64,000 nucleotides of DNA from Simplicillium sp. C3G150-2 (taxonomy: Eukaryota > Ascomycota > Sordariomycetes > Hypocreales > Cordycipitaceae). This document shows, in pieces, positions 44,316-55,051 of this stretch. The notes below the pieces were generated by a model. That model did no database searches. It saw only the letters and a program-made list of their open reading frames with translations, and was not told the DNA's origin. Made by a program: the position numbers and the translations under genes. The first letter of the stretch is position 1. Every line of letters begins with the position of its first letter. The stretch spans positions 5,456,001 to 5,520,000 of the forward strand of contig JAJIYY010000004.1 in NCBI GenBank assembly GCA_022702485.1. The letters run 5' to 3'.

Positions 44316-46277
44316 ATGATGGCACCATATTCTTGGCTGGTGCTTGCTGTACTCGCTTTCGACGCGACGGCACTTGGTAGCGCTACTGCTGTCTGTCATT
44401 GTGTGAGTGCCATTTCGCTTTTTTGCCTCGCTTCGGGCACGTGAGAATGCATGTCCGGGAGTCGCTTTCCTACTGCCCCGGCACGGATTGGGCAGATCCG
44501 AGAAGTGGTGTTGCGAAACTGAGACCTGTGCTGAGTACAGGCAATTTCAGTCGCATGATGTGCGTTATGCATGCATGTTTGTGGTAGTGGCTGTCCGTGG
44601 GCACAATTCGCGTACAATCAAACACAGAGGCAATTGAAACAAACAAGGTTTATATCGTGGCTAATATAGTGTCTGTTTAATAGTGCCAAGCTCTTGCGGA
44701 AACAGACGGTCTCAAAGGAAAAGTATACCTGCCACACTCAACTGCCTATGCTGCCCGACTCGACTCTTATTGGTCGTTGAGCGCGGCTCTCCCTCCTTGG
44801 TGCATGGTGCAGCCAGCTTCAACAGAGGATGTAGCAACCACCGTCAAGACTCTCACTGCCAACAAATGTCCATTCGGCATTCGCGCTGGCGGTCATGGCT
44901 CGTTCCCACTATCAAATAGTGTCAAGCGTGGCGTCACTATTGATTTCGGTAAGCACTTTGCGTTCCCTCGGTGGAGAAATTTACCAGGCAGTGGCATAAA
45001 TGCTGAGTGACTTGCAATGCAGGTCTCATGAACTCTACCACTTGGGATCCAAGGACGAAAATTGCCTCTATACAGCCTGGGACGGACTGGCAGCGTGTGT
45101 ACGAAACTCTCGCACCCAAGGGCGCCGTCGTTCCTGGCGGTCGCGTTAGCACTGTTGGAATCGCAGGCTATCTCACTGGAGGTGGTTTGTCGTTCCAGCA
45201 AGCGTCGCATGGTCTGGCATGCGATAACGTTGCCAACTTTGAAGTCGTCCTGGCCAATGGCACTATCACCAACGCAAATGCCGAATCCAACGCCGATCTG
45301 TGGCAAGCCTTGAGAGGCGGCAGTGGCAACTTTGGGTTAGTCACTCGCTTCGACATGTATGGTATCGAGTACAGAGATCCTTCCAAGCCTGTCATGTGGG
45401 GAGGTAACCTTGCCTTTGACGTGAGCTCTGCTCCTGCAATGGCTGATGCAATGGTCGACTTCACGGATAACATCCATAAAGACGAGAACAGCTCTGTTAT
45501 TTTGGCTTGGACGTATAGTCCTGAGACTGCGAGCGAGACAATCATCAATGCTGCAGTTTATAATACGGAAGCTCGTGCAAAAGCCCCTGCATTCAACCCA
45601 TTTTACTCTGTCAAGGGGATGTATAATGACACGGCTCGAGTCACCGATATGACAGAGTTGACAGCTGAACTCGGCTTCGGGCAGGTAGCTGGATACCAGT
45701 ACGTTCCTTAATCCAACTTCAGTCTCAGCATTTTGTACTAACAAATCCTAGTTACATCTGGTTTGATAGTGCATTTCAAAATGACGCTCGTGTCATCAAG
45801 TTTGCTTCTCGCCGATTCGCTCAATTGAATAAAGACTTGGAGCGACTTGCGCCGTCAGGCAAGTCTCAGCTCAACACCAACATGTTTCTTCAGCCACTTA
45901 GCAAATCCATGGCCGACAAGGGCATCAAGAACGGCGGCAACAGTGTCGATCTGAACAGATTCACAGATAAACATAATGGCATTTTGTTCTTGGTTACCAC
46001 AGCAGTCAAAGACGCAAAGTCAGAGCAACTTGTGCTGCCTAGAATCTCGACGTTCGTTGACGAAGTCGAGAGCTATGCTAAGTCATTGGGACTGTATTGG
46101 GACTGGAAATACCTCAACTATGCCCGTGGTAGTCAAGACGCAATTGCTTCATATGGCGATGCATCTATGACAAAGCTGTGTGCTACTGCAGCCAAGTACG
46201 ATCCCAACAGCGTCTTCCAAAAACTGCGAGGTTCGGGATTCAAGCTGCACTGTGAGGAGCGATACACAGAACTGTGA
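44316..46277 (+). CDS. Secreted FAD-linked oxidoreductase, berberine-bridge family, monocovalent flavin type
   Basis: Four exons (44316-44402, 44684-44948, 45023-45698, 45752-46277) give 517 aa. Intron 1 is 281 nt, far above the local norm, with strong GTGAGT and TAATAG ends; introns 2 and 3 are 74 and 53 nt. Exon 1 encodes a signal peptide (MMAPYSWLVLAVLAF..., cut near residue 20-23). The FAD domain holds RAGGHGSF with His100, the flavin-linking histidine. The second site reads AGYLTGGGLSF with no Cys, so the flavin should be held by one covalent bond. The C-terminus ends DPNSVFQKLRGSGFKL, the usual BBE end. Substrate unknown; many relatives sit in secondary-metabolite pathways, but no such cluster is visible here. 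Confidence 0.87.
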
Positions 46278-47186
46278 GGCGCTGGATGATATTGAAGTGT
46301 TGTATGTGTGAAAAATAGACTTTAGATATTAACGATAGCGTCTCATACGACGTTACCGGCTTGTAGTCTCTCCGCATGATGTCCAACTTAATTTAGTGCA
46401 ATAACAGAACGAAACCAAAATAGAGCCAACAGGTTCTTTCTTCTTTATATAACAATCTCATTTGATAGAGTCATTTCGTCATCTAGAAAGTCCCATTGAA
46501 GCCAATGTTTCTCTTGTAAGCCGAGGCTTGAGCTACCATCCGAGCAACGCGGCAGATCGTCAAAGATCTGCAGGTGCAACTATGGCATTGCAAACAAACA
46601 ATTAGCTTGTCTCGAGACGAAACGAAGCGCTCGTGGCGTAAGGCTCTCTTAGTAGATCTTTCATGAGTAAGCATGGAGGATCCCACTGCTACGCGAGGGA
46701 GTTTTGAGGCGCAAGCTGATGCTTTGCCCAACGTAAGCACAGCTTCAGAGCGAGCATTACCTACAGTGGACTGCGTACCTATCTACAGTAGGCTGGACAG
46801 ATATTACAGTGGATATTGGTGCCAGATGTAACTGGCCAATGTCCTTGTATCCCCTGTATCCACCCTGCTTTTAGGCTGTGTTTCTGGCGGTAACCCCCGC
46901 AATCCTTATTTCCATTGCGTTAACCGCCAAACTCCAGCACACTAAACCAGATTAATCCGCTGTCGAACTTCTTGGTGACGTCGATCGTCCTTCCAGCATC
47001 AACACCACCATCGATCATCCAGGAATTTTACATCAAGTTTCAGCACGCTCCTTTAGCTCTTCCACCAGCCCATTGTCGCCGGTCGACCTTGAATGTACAA
47101 AACTGCTCATCCGAAGCTCCCGCAATGCTCTTCCAGAAGCCTTAAAGCCATCAAACAGCTTGCACCACTGCCGACCATCACACAAC
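46278..47186. other. Intergenic, 0.9 kb
   Basis: No supported gene. A minus-strand frame (46483-46740) starts with GTG and lacks motifs. CCAGCATCAACACCACCATCGA-like C-rich leader sequence precedes the glycosyltransferase. Confidence 0.45.
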
Positions 47187-48483
47187 ATGCCGCGCGTGTT
47201 CCGTCGTCTCCTGCGTCCGCGCTTTCTCCTCCTCGTCTTCTGTATATTCAGCTTCTTCGACTTTATCCGCATTCTCGACATCCACGGCCGAATCGCATCC
47301 GAATATGCCGACCGAGAGCGGCCGCGAGCGCCGCCCAAGGAGCGCATATACATCGCCAGCACACATTTCAACAATGAAGCCATCTTAAAAAGCCATTGGA
47401 ACAAAGCTGTGCTGGATCTAGTAGATGTATTCGGAGCGGATAACATTTTTGTCAGCGTCTTCGAAAGCGGCAGCTGGGACGACAGTAAAGCCGTTTTGCA
47501 AGATTTAGATCGCCAATTGGAAGCGAAGGGAGTCAAGAATCGGAGGGTCGAGGTATCCGACGTAACTCATAAAGACGAGATGGAAAAGACGCCCGGGGAA
47601 GGATGGATTGAAAAGCCGACGGGCAAGTGGCATGTACGGCGCATTCCGTATTTGGCAAACTTGCGCAACAAGACTATCAAGGACTTGATTGATTTGCACG
47701 CCCAGGGCATTACCTTTGATAAGGTGTTGTTTCTTAACGACGTTGTGTTTACGGTCTGTTTCTAGGTTTCAGATAGTATGGGAGAAACTACTAACAAGTG
47801 GCAGACTGAAGATGTGATTGCACTGCTGGAGACGAATAGAGGCAGATACGCAGCTGCATGTTCGCTTGATTTTTCAAAGCCGCCAGCGTTCTATGACACG
47901 TTCGCGCTGCGAGATACGAACGGCGAGAAGTACGTTACACAATCATGGCCGTATTTCAGATCGCGTGAATCGCGAAAGGCGCTGTTGCGACATGAGCCCG
48001 TACCGGTAGCAAGCTGTTGGAACGGCATAGGTCAGTATACAAGACGCTTCCACGTCGACCAGGCTAACAGATGCAGTGGCCATGCCAACTAAACCATTCA
48101 CATCATCGGGTCTACGCTTCCGAGGCGTGCCCGACTCTCTTGCGAAACATCACCTGGAGGGTTCGGAATGCTGTCTCATCCACGCAGACAACCCGCTATC
48201 ACGAACTGATGGCGTGTATGTCAACCCGAAGGTGCGCGTAGGATACAACGGCGCCGCATACACAGCTACCCATGGTAAGCCATGGATGACAATTGGACAA
48301 ATCTGGAGCGGAATCTGGAAGAACAGATTGCGCAGGTGGTTCGTGTTCAATTTCGACCAGCGAGTTGCCCGGTCGCGTGTGACCAAGTGGATGAAGGAAG
48401 ACCCCAAAAACAAGGAAAAGGGCGTTGAGTGCCTAATCAACGAGATGCAAGTGCTGGTGAAGAATGGTTGGGCGCATATTTAG
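47187..48483 (+). CDS. GT69 (CAP59/CMT1-like) glycosyltransferase
   Basis: Three exons (47187-47753, 47805-48030, 48077-48483; introns of 51 and 46 nt) give 399 aa. The ATG at 47187 puts a type II signal anchor at about 11-28 (FLLLVFCIFSFFDFIRIL) near the N-terminus; in-frame upstream sequence is not conserved in style. The luminal part shows the CAP59/CMT1 pattern: RIYIASTHFNNEAIL, HWNKAVLDLV, VFGADNIFVSVFESGSWD, VRRIPYLANLRN, LFLNDVVFT, AACSLDFSKPPAFYDTFALRD and VASCWNGIVAMPTKPF (last part formed across intron 2). The family includes the cryptococcal alpha-1,3-mannosyltransferase Cmt1 and capsule protein Cap59, acting in the Golgi. It probably adds mannose to a wall or secreted glycan. Whether it acts with the 22-29 kb group is unknown. 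Confidence 0.9.
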
Positions 48484-50150
48484 CACATACTATGCATAGT
48501 AGACTGAATGATACCCATGCATCACCGTTACACATGGCGTGTGTAGTTGGGTGGGTGACTCACTTGGGCCGCAAGGCAGCCTAGCTTGCACTGATATATA
48601 AACAGCGTCCCCAGTCACAGAATGTGCTGTCTTCATACAACACACCCTCCCCTGATGCCGTCGTACATGGTTCGCAATTGCAGTGCATCGCAAGAATGAC
48701 GACGCCGAAGAATTGGTGGCGCAAATGGCCCCTTTATCAGGCAAGATGAGGGCAGGGAGTACGAATGCGCAGATGAAGGAGTGGTACATGGAATACAAGC
48801 GGCTGGAGGGTCAATTCAAGGCTTCGAGAGTCAGTCGGAAGAGCAAGCTGGTCGACACGTCTGAGGCGGCACAATTGACGAAAACGTAATGTCAGCAGAC
48901 GGGATTAACAACCAAAGAACTGTCAGAGTGTATGTTCGCCTCGCTTGTACCATTGCGCCGACTCGAAACCAGCGCCGTCCCAGCCTGATGTGGGCATAAA
49001 CAGATGCATCTCACTCGCGTCGACAACGACAGCTGAACTCCCATGCGAATGCTCAAACATTGAAACCAAAATGTTTGGTTCGTTCAACTCACCACCCCCG
49101 CGAGGGTGATAAGGCGCATTTTCGCGATGTCGAAACGGAATTTACATGGGTTTCGGCCACGGACTGTCTGCTTGGAAATGGCGGATTGCACAGCCACGCG
49201 AACTAGAATCAGCTTCAGTGCACAGCCTCGCATGCTTTGCAGAATGCATACACATAATATGTCCGATTTGGCAAAGCAACTAAAACGGCAGAGCATGACC
49301 CAATAATCGGGGGCGGGAGAGGTCAATAAATCGGCGGGAATTATTTTCTGATACTGGGGGTGGTTACTTTACTTACACTGGACCTGACTTACAACAATGC
49401 GCAACTGATATTGACGTATGCAGCGCAATGGCAATGGAACGAAACACAACCCCTCACTTTTTCCATTTCATAACACCCTGATTCGTGTTCCAGGCATCCC
49501 ATCGGAACAAATAGGCTCTGTGAGCTGTTTGCAGGCAATGTACGATAGGCTCCGGCAAGGCTTCGTGACTGTGGGTGATCACGCTGCAAGCAAGACCAGC
49601 TGCAAGCCAGAACATGATGCAAGCCTGCATGAACTGTAACCCTGGACTCTCTGGAACAACTGCAAACCTCTCACCCAAAAGCAGAAATGCCCCGCACTAT
49701 TTCCATTTGCACAGCAGTGAGGCGACCGCCCAGTTAGGCAACCACCACACCACATTGAGTGCCTTTGAGGTGGCCATGGAGGGGTGGCTAATGCGCGGGT
49801 GCATTAGTTTGGCTGGCGTTGAGACAATCGGAGCCGACATGAGTCACTTTTTCACTCTTTGACTGTTGCTGTGTGAGGGTAGCGGGAGATGGGGTATGCA
49901 TGGTCGATCGAGCTGACAGGCATCAGTGAGTGAAGTTGATGCCGAATTTTAATGAGAGTGGTGAATGTTTTAGTGAGGGAGGGAAGTTGGATTTCACAGT
50001 TAAAAGAGGTTGTTAAGAGGTAAAGTAGGGTAAATGAGAAATATGGTGGTATCATTTGTGCTGTGTTCCATAACTGTATCTATGTGCTATGCTCGCTGTA
50101 TTCCCAAATCCAAAATGCTATGCAAAATTCCACTTCCTGGTTTTCCATCC
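48484..50150. other. Intergenic, 1.7 kb, with an orphan exon-like frame
   Basis: Apart from the small frame at 48656-48889, described separately, no coding region is supported. Plus- and minus-strand frames at 49389-49860 overlap one another and lack motifs. Confidence 0.4.
48656..48889 (+). pseudogene. Orphan exon-like frame, possible gene remnant
   Basis: A frame following a TGA at 48653 encodes about 77 codons with strongly protein-like composition (RKNDDAEELVAQMAPLSG, MKEWYMEYKRLEGQFKAS). It has no ATG until 48725. A GCAG acceptor-like site lies just before GTGCATCGC, and a TATA-like element (48593-48602) sits upstream. It could be the last exon of a lost gene, or a 54-aa protein starting at 48725. 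I do not recognise it. Confidence 0.28.
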
Positions 50151-51203
50151 TTATTCATAGCGGTACATTCCATTAGCGTAAGCAACTCTGCTTCGACGGC
50201 TTCCTGCCCCGATAGTAGCCCTTCGGCTAGGCAAGTTCATGCGATCCATGAGTCGGCCATCTTGGGCCTCTTCCTCCTCACGCTCCAGACGAAGGGCACG
50301 TAATCGTGCGCGCTTCTCTTCACGCTCAATATCACTCAGACCAAGACCACCCATGGACTCTGCGAGCATCTCATCTCCAGAGCGAGGAGTCCTCGACGAT
50401 GAAGCCTTGGGTGTGATGGTGGATGATCGCTTCAGGATGGGTTCAGGCTTAGGACAGGGAGCACGACCAGCAATCTCAGCGTTGGCGGCCTTGATGCGGT
50501 CACTGATCTTTTGAGCGCGGATTTGCTCCTCCTTGCGCTGACGGGCCTCGTGACGTTCTCGACCGAGACGCTCCTGTGTGGCAGCGTCGATGTCAGCAGT
50601 GGGGACGGGGCGGGATTGTGAGTAGCGGCTGTTGTTAGAGGAGTTGGAAGCTGTGCGAGCATGGCGGGCAGAGCTGGGTGGTGTGTCTACTGGCTGCACG
50701 TTGATGCGCGGGATATCCTGGACGATGTATGGGCGACGGGTGGTGTTGGACTGGCGCGGCGACGTTGAGTAGAGGTTGTTGTAGTTGTTCTGGGGAGAGG
50801 AGGGAGCAGTGTAGGACATTTGAAATCCTTGAGGAGGAGTGCGAGCAGTAGGTGGGCTCTCTGTCACAAATACGCGCTCACCACCCTGGCGAGGCGAGGA
50901 GGACAGACGCTGGCCATTGATGTAGATGCCTGATGAGCGGCGGGAGCGACGAGAGGAAGATGCGCCGCTGCGGTGGGAACGGTCAGACTCGTCACCGGAG
51001 CGAGGGTAGTATGGCATGGAGGGTGATGGCTGAGGAGAGTATGTGGGAGTGGGAGGGAAGTTTCTGTATTCGACGGGGGCGCGGCCGTAGGTGTGAGCAG
51101 CGCAGGGACGATCGTAACGAGAGGCCTCGCAGAGAGTGAGTTGGTTGTTCTTTACTTCGCGACCATCAGGGAAGACGGTTGTAAAGACGGTTGTGTTGCA
51201 CAT
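50151..51203 (-). CDS. Disordered basic protein with a C-terminal coiled coil, unknown function
   Basis: A single exon of 350 aa starting at the first ATG (MCNTTVFTTVFPDGREV); the upstream extension to 51287 starts with GTG. The opening 45 residues (CNTTVFTTVFPDGREVKNNQLTLCEASRYDRPC in outline) look conserved in style, with three cysteines. The middle is low complexity, rich in Ser, Pro, Arg and Tyr. Residues about 215-265 form a charged coiled coil (ERLGRERHEARQRKEE...). Another charged helix lies near 305-335. No enzyme motif, signal peptide or membrane segment is present. I recall similar unnamed proteins in other filamentous ascomycetes but cannot assign a role. A TATA element lies about 200 nt upstream on the same strand. 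Confidence 0.72.
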   Translation of the reverse strand: MCNTTVFTTVFPDGREVKNNQLTLCEASRYDRPCAAHTYGRAPVEYRNFPPTPTYSPQPSPSMPYYPRSGDESDRSHRSGASSSRRSRRSSGIYINGQRLSSSPRQGGERVFVTESPPTARTPPQGFQMSYTAPSSPQNNYNNLYSTSPRQSNTTRRPYIVQDIPRINVQPVDTPPSSARHARTASNSSNNSRYSQSRPVPTADIDAATQERLGRERHEARQRKEEQIRAQKISDRIKAANAEIAGRAPCPKPEPILKRSSTITPKASSSRTPRSGDEMLAESMGGLGLSDIEREEKRARLRALRLEREEEEAQDGRLMDRMNLPSRRATIGAGSRRSRVAYANGMYRYE

Positions 51204-51401
51204 TGTTGCGGCTTGGCCCGTGTTGGGACTTGTCAGTTGTCGAGGTTGTATATCAGATATGGACGTGGATGTGTGTAAGTGATACACCGACGAGGATGTA
51301 GATATTGCAGTTGTTGTTGTATGGTATCAATGTATGAAAGTATTGATGAATTGTATGAAGGAGTGAAATGGAAGAGGGAGGTGAGGTAGGGAAATCAGCA
51401 G

Positions 51402-51411
51402 GATATATAAT
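51402..51411 (-). promoter_or_regulatory. TATA box of the disordered-protein gene
   Basis: TTATATATCC on the minus strand lies about 200 nt upstream of the ATG at 51203 and is followed by a pyrimidine-rich leader. Confidence 0.4.
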
Positions 51412-52460
51412 GGAAGTGGTGGTTGGAGGAGGAGGGTGTGGTGAGACGGGGAGTGGGTGTAGGTGTAAGTGAATATTGGCGCGCGTGTGGTGTATTTAGC
51501 TGGAGGAGACACAGAGAGAGAGTGTCCAAAAAAAAAAAGTGATGCGCCGTTGTGGTGGAGCGACGGTCCTGACCCACCAGGGATTGGCCGGGTGGAGCCG
51601 CCAAAGAACAAGCACTTACTTACAAAGACACAGACAGAGACAGTGACAGGGGGTACTGCAGCAACCTAAACTGGCCTTGGAGGTACTCTGACCTTCTGTA
51701 ACCAGAGGCCTCAGAGGGTGGCCCAGAGGGGCCAGAGAGGGGAGCCACAGTGGTCCCACAGGCATGGTTTCTGCCTGCCAGGGCTGTTTTTTTCCCTCCT
51801 CCTCGCTGTGCCACCAAAAAAGAGACCCCCTTCTGCACTGGTATTTTGTCTAGGAAAAAAAGCTGCAGTGGTACATGTGGCTGCTCTCCCCGAGATGACT
51901 CCCCTGCGACTGCGACAGAAGTGGATTATTGTACAGGATGGGGGCTGAGGCATGAATGACCTGCTGACAGGTACAGTACTTTACATGTTTCCTGATTAAC
52001 AGAAACAAAAAGATTCAACATAAAAATATGGGATGAATGCGGAAGTGTTTGCTTGTTTGGCTAATTTTTGTCACTAATTTTCTAGAGGCCTGCAGAGTGG
52101 AATAAAAATAGACAGAGTGAATAAAGGCGCGCGCATGTTGAAACTGGCCCTTTGACACGGTCACAGTGACACTGGCTGTCAACAGCCAGTGATTGCGGCG
52201 GGGCATTTTGGCAGTAGACCAGTCGTCAGTGGTGTGAACACTGCCCTAGACAATGCCCACAGCGGCCCGTGGTGGTGGCCGACACCGCACTAACCACCCA
52301 CTAAACAGCCACTAAACACACCACCAGCACAGTGGAAATGGTCAGTGGGTGACTGGAAACACTCAACACCAACAAATGAAGTCACTATTCAGTATTATCG
52401 CATGTCATGTACTGTACTGCAGCCCCAAACAAAGAGAAGAGGGCCAGATCGCTTCCTCCC

Positions 52461-52524
52461 ACTCCTCCAGGCTCCTCCAGGCTCCTCCAGGCTCCTCCTA
52501 CAGGCCCTCCTACAGGCTCCTGCA
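52461..52524 (+). repeat. Tandem GCTCCTCCAG decamer repeat
   Basis: Four near-perfect copies of a 10-nt unit (ACTCCTCCAG, GCTCCTCCAG twice, GCTCCTCCTA) are followed by looser CTCC/TACAGG copies. Confidence 0.8.
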
Positions 52525-52680
52525 GATACCTCTCCCGTCTTACATGAGCCCATACATTCCCAAGTATACCCCCCCCCATGGATCGTCTCCAGACTGCAGC
52601 TTCTGCCTGTTGAGTCACGATCCGAGAATCCAAGGCAGCCATTCTCCCACCTACGTGTCACTTACTCTTTGCCGCCAACA

Positions 52681-52712
52681 ATCAATCAATTCAATTCAAT
52701 TCAATTCAATTT
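52681..52712 (+). repeat. CAATT pentanucleotide microsatellite
   Basis: ATCA units pass into several head-to-tail TCAAT/CAATT units across about 32 nt. Confidence 0.8.
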
Positions 52713-53698
52713 TGTGCCCTTCTGTCAATTCATCGTACATCTGTTTTCCGATTCTAGTCCCTCTCCATCGACATGGGTCACGGAATTGGTCAAACGCTGG
52801 AGGCTGTGCTGCTTACACCCTCACCCTCACCCTCGTCCTGGTCCTCACCTCCCCATAACCCTCCTTGCTCTGTTAATAAGCCACACTTTTTTGTTAAGTT
52901 GTCATACAAAATCTCCGTAATACAATATTATCCTCTACTACTCCTACGGACTCCTGATTGTCCTCCAGACACCACACAGACTCCCTCCCTATCAGCCTCA
53001 CCATCAGCCTCAGCCCTTTTTCCCTATGCTAATTTCCCTCTCTTCGGCTGCCTCTGAATTGTGGCTCAATTTCTCATGAGCTCCCTCACTCTCATACACT
53101 GTAAGCTGTCGCGTTTGCCGTACAAGCATTTTCCAGCAGTGGTCACAGCCTCATCCCTACAAGGTTTCGCCAAGTTACGACACCCGTTGTTGTCCCCCCA
53201 GCGCAGATTCGTGCCCGCTGCTTTTTTTTTTTTCCCCTTACTACTGCCATGCGAGCTAGCACCATTCGGACTACCGTTGAATCGCCATCGGTCCCATGTT
53301 CTGTTACCGTCTTACTTTTTTCGCTTTCTGCCGCGCATCTTCCGTAGAGACTGCCCATTGCGTACTAGGTCATGAGGCCTCGCGTTTTGGGAAGCACGTA
53401 CGGGGGTCAAAGTCTGCCCTGTCTATCCCGATAGGGTGGCCGAGATCGACTCGAGACGCAGTTTGTGGTGGTTGTCGTGGTCACGCTGCATTGTGTTTTG
53501 CTGTCTACGGTGTTCTGTTTGTTTCTCTACTCAGGGTCGACCTCGTGTCGGGTTGCTGGCCGCTGACGTCGGAGGTGCCAATAGTGAAGCCACCATCTGG
53601 CGTCCCTTGATTTTGCTCGACTGTTCCTGTCGTGGTTCGCACGAGTGTGTGTTGTTGTCTTCTACCGTCTTCCATGAACAGGGTGTCTTTAACATTTG

Positions 53699-53808
53699 CA
53701 TGTCACTAAGCATGTCAATGTCACCATGTCAATGTCAATTGGATGGTCGCATGTCACTGTCAATGTCATGTACATGTCAATGTCAACGTCAAGTACGCCT
53801 TGTCAAGT
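53699..53808 (+). repeat. Degenerate ATGTCA/GTCAATGTCA repeat
   Basis: About a dozen TGTCA motifs, often as ATGTCAATGTCA pairs, occur within 110 nt, separated by short variable spacers. The spacing is irregular, so this is a degenerate minisatellite rather than a perfect array. Confidence 0.7.
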
Positions 53809-54949
53809 CCAGTCGCCCACCATCATGACGCGTCTCGGCATGTCCGTCAATCTTGTGCTCTCAACAAAACTATTGAAACGATAGCCTCACTTTCTCAGTA
53901 TCCAACGATCTGAAATCAAAAGCTCTCAATGTCAATTTATCCAGTTTCTTCCTTTTTTAAACACACAGACACAGACGCACACTCTCATGGCGATGCACCT
54001 TGATCCCTCGTCAGGACTAGTGGCACCACAGCCCAGTTGCCGATAGCCATGCCATGTGGTGACCCTCCATTGACGAACCACACCTCTCGAATTGGCTGCA
54101 CTGCCACCTCCACCAATTCTCTATTGGTCGTCGAGGGTTGCAGTGTCTCCAGTTGTGTCTCTGTCTGTGTCTGTGTCGTGCAGGCGCTGTCGCAGAACCG
54201 AGCCCCAAGACAGCGTTGCCTCCCTCTGGTTCGTTACCAATGGCTTGGGACGCTTGGGACGCCATTATTGGCCAGCGCTTAATCCATTCGCCCTCGCTCC
54301 TCGACAGCGACATGCAGGCGTGAATAATGTCCAGTTCCCGATTGCCTCACCGATTTTAAATTTATTTCACTTTTATTATCAAAATAGTAGCCTTCCACCT
54401 CCACAAGGCCAGACCTCTCAACCCAAACATGCCACTTGAAACGTCTTCATAGGCCCTCGTCGCTCCTCATCCCAGCACCGAAGTCCGCTCCCCCTGGCCT
54501 TGGCCATCTTCATCTCGTCCCAGACCATTCTATTTTTATCAATTTCAATATTTATTTTTCGACTTCACCACTCACCTGCTCGAACTTTTCGACGTTTTGC
54601 CCCTCCGGCCAGGTCACGCTTTTTCCCCTTCATGCGACCGTATTCCAGACCCCCAAAATCTGGGCGGTTACGAGAACAAAGGCTGTCTGCCTGTTCGTCT
54701 GCCTAGCAATAATACTGCGCAGCCTGTCATGGAGCTGGTGGCGAGGCCAGCATTCATTGGATGTGAGACAATTGATAACCAAACTGATCATTAAATTAGA
54801 AATCAATCCAAGGTATGTCGTGTGCAGAACCACGTTGGCTGCAAAAAAAACCACTCGCTGAGAAATACAATACACGCTGTTTGACAAATGGTATCAAGCA
54901 TCCCGCCCGAACGCCTCCCGCAAAAATGCCCCTTGATATCGCTATTACC

Positions 54950-54950
<1 letters not shown>

Positions 54951-55008
<58 letters not shown>
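54951..55008 (+). repeat. Poly(A) tract of 58 nt
   Basis: Fifty-eight consecutive A on the plus strand. It begins 43 nt past the stop codon of the minus-strand gene ending at 55052, where it reads as poly(T). The flanks TTGATATCGC (54932-54941) and TTGACATCGC (55009-55018) are similar, at 9 of 10 positions. Confidence 0.95.
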
Positions 55009-55012
<4 letters not shown>

Positions 55013-55051
55013 CATCGCAAGTCCAACTTTGTTACACCGTTTGTTGTATGT

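Larger units (their letters stand above)
51412..55051. other. Gene-poor 3.6-kb stretch rich in simple repeats
   Basis: No open frame here has convincing coding character. The segment holds several tandem or interspersed simple repeats (52461-52524, 52681-52712, 53699-53808, 54951-55008; listed separately), plus pyrimidine-rich tracts and G-rich GGCCAGAGAGGGGAG-like sequence near 51700-51760. It could be the long promoter of a neighbouring gene, or old repetitive DNA. Confidence 0.45.

Noticed and set aside
53411..53480. tRNA-like GGTGGCCGAGA string
   Set aside because: Resembles the D-arm start of a Leu/Ser tRNA, but no matching acceptor stem or T-arm GTTCRA follows at the right distance.
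52461..53808. CRISPR-like repeat array
   Set aside because: Repeats are short, degenerate and without regular unique spacers, and the genome is eukaryotic.
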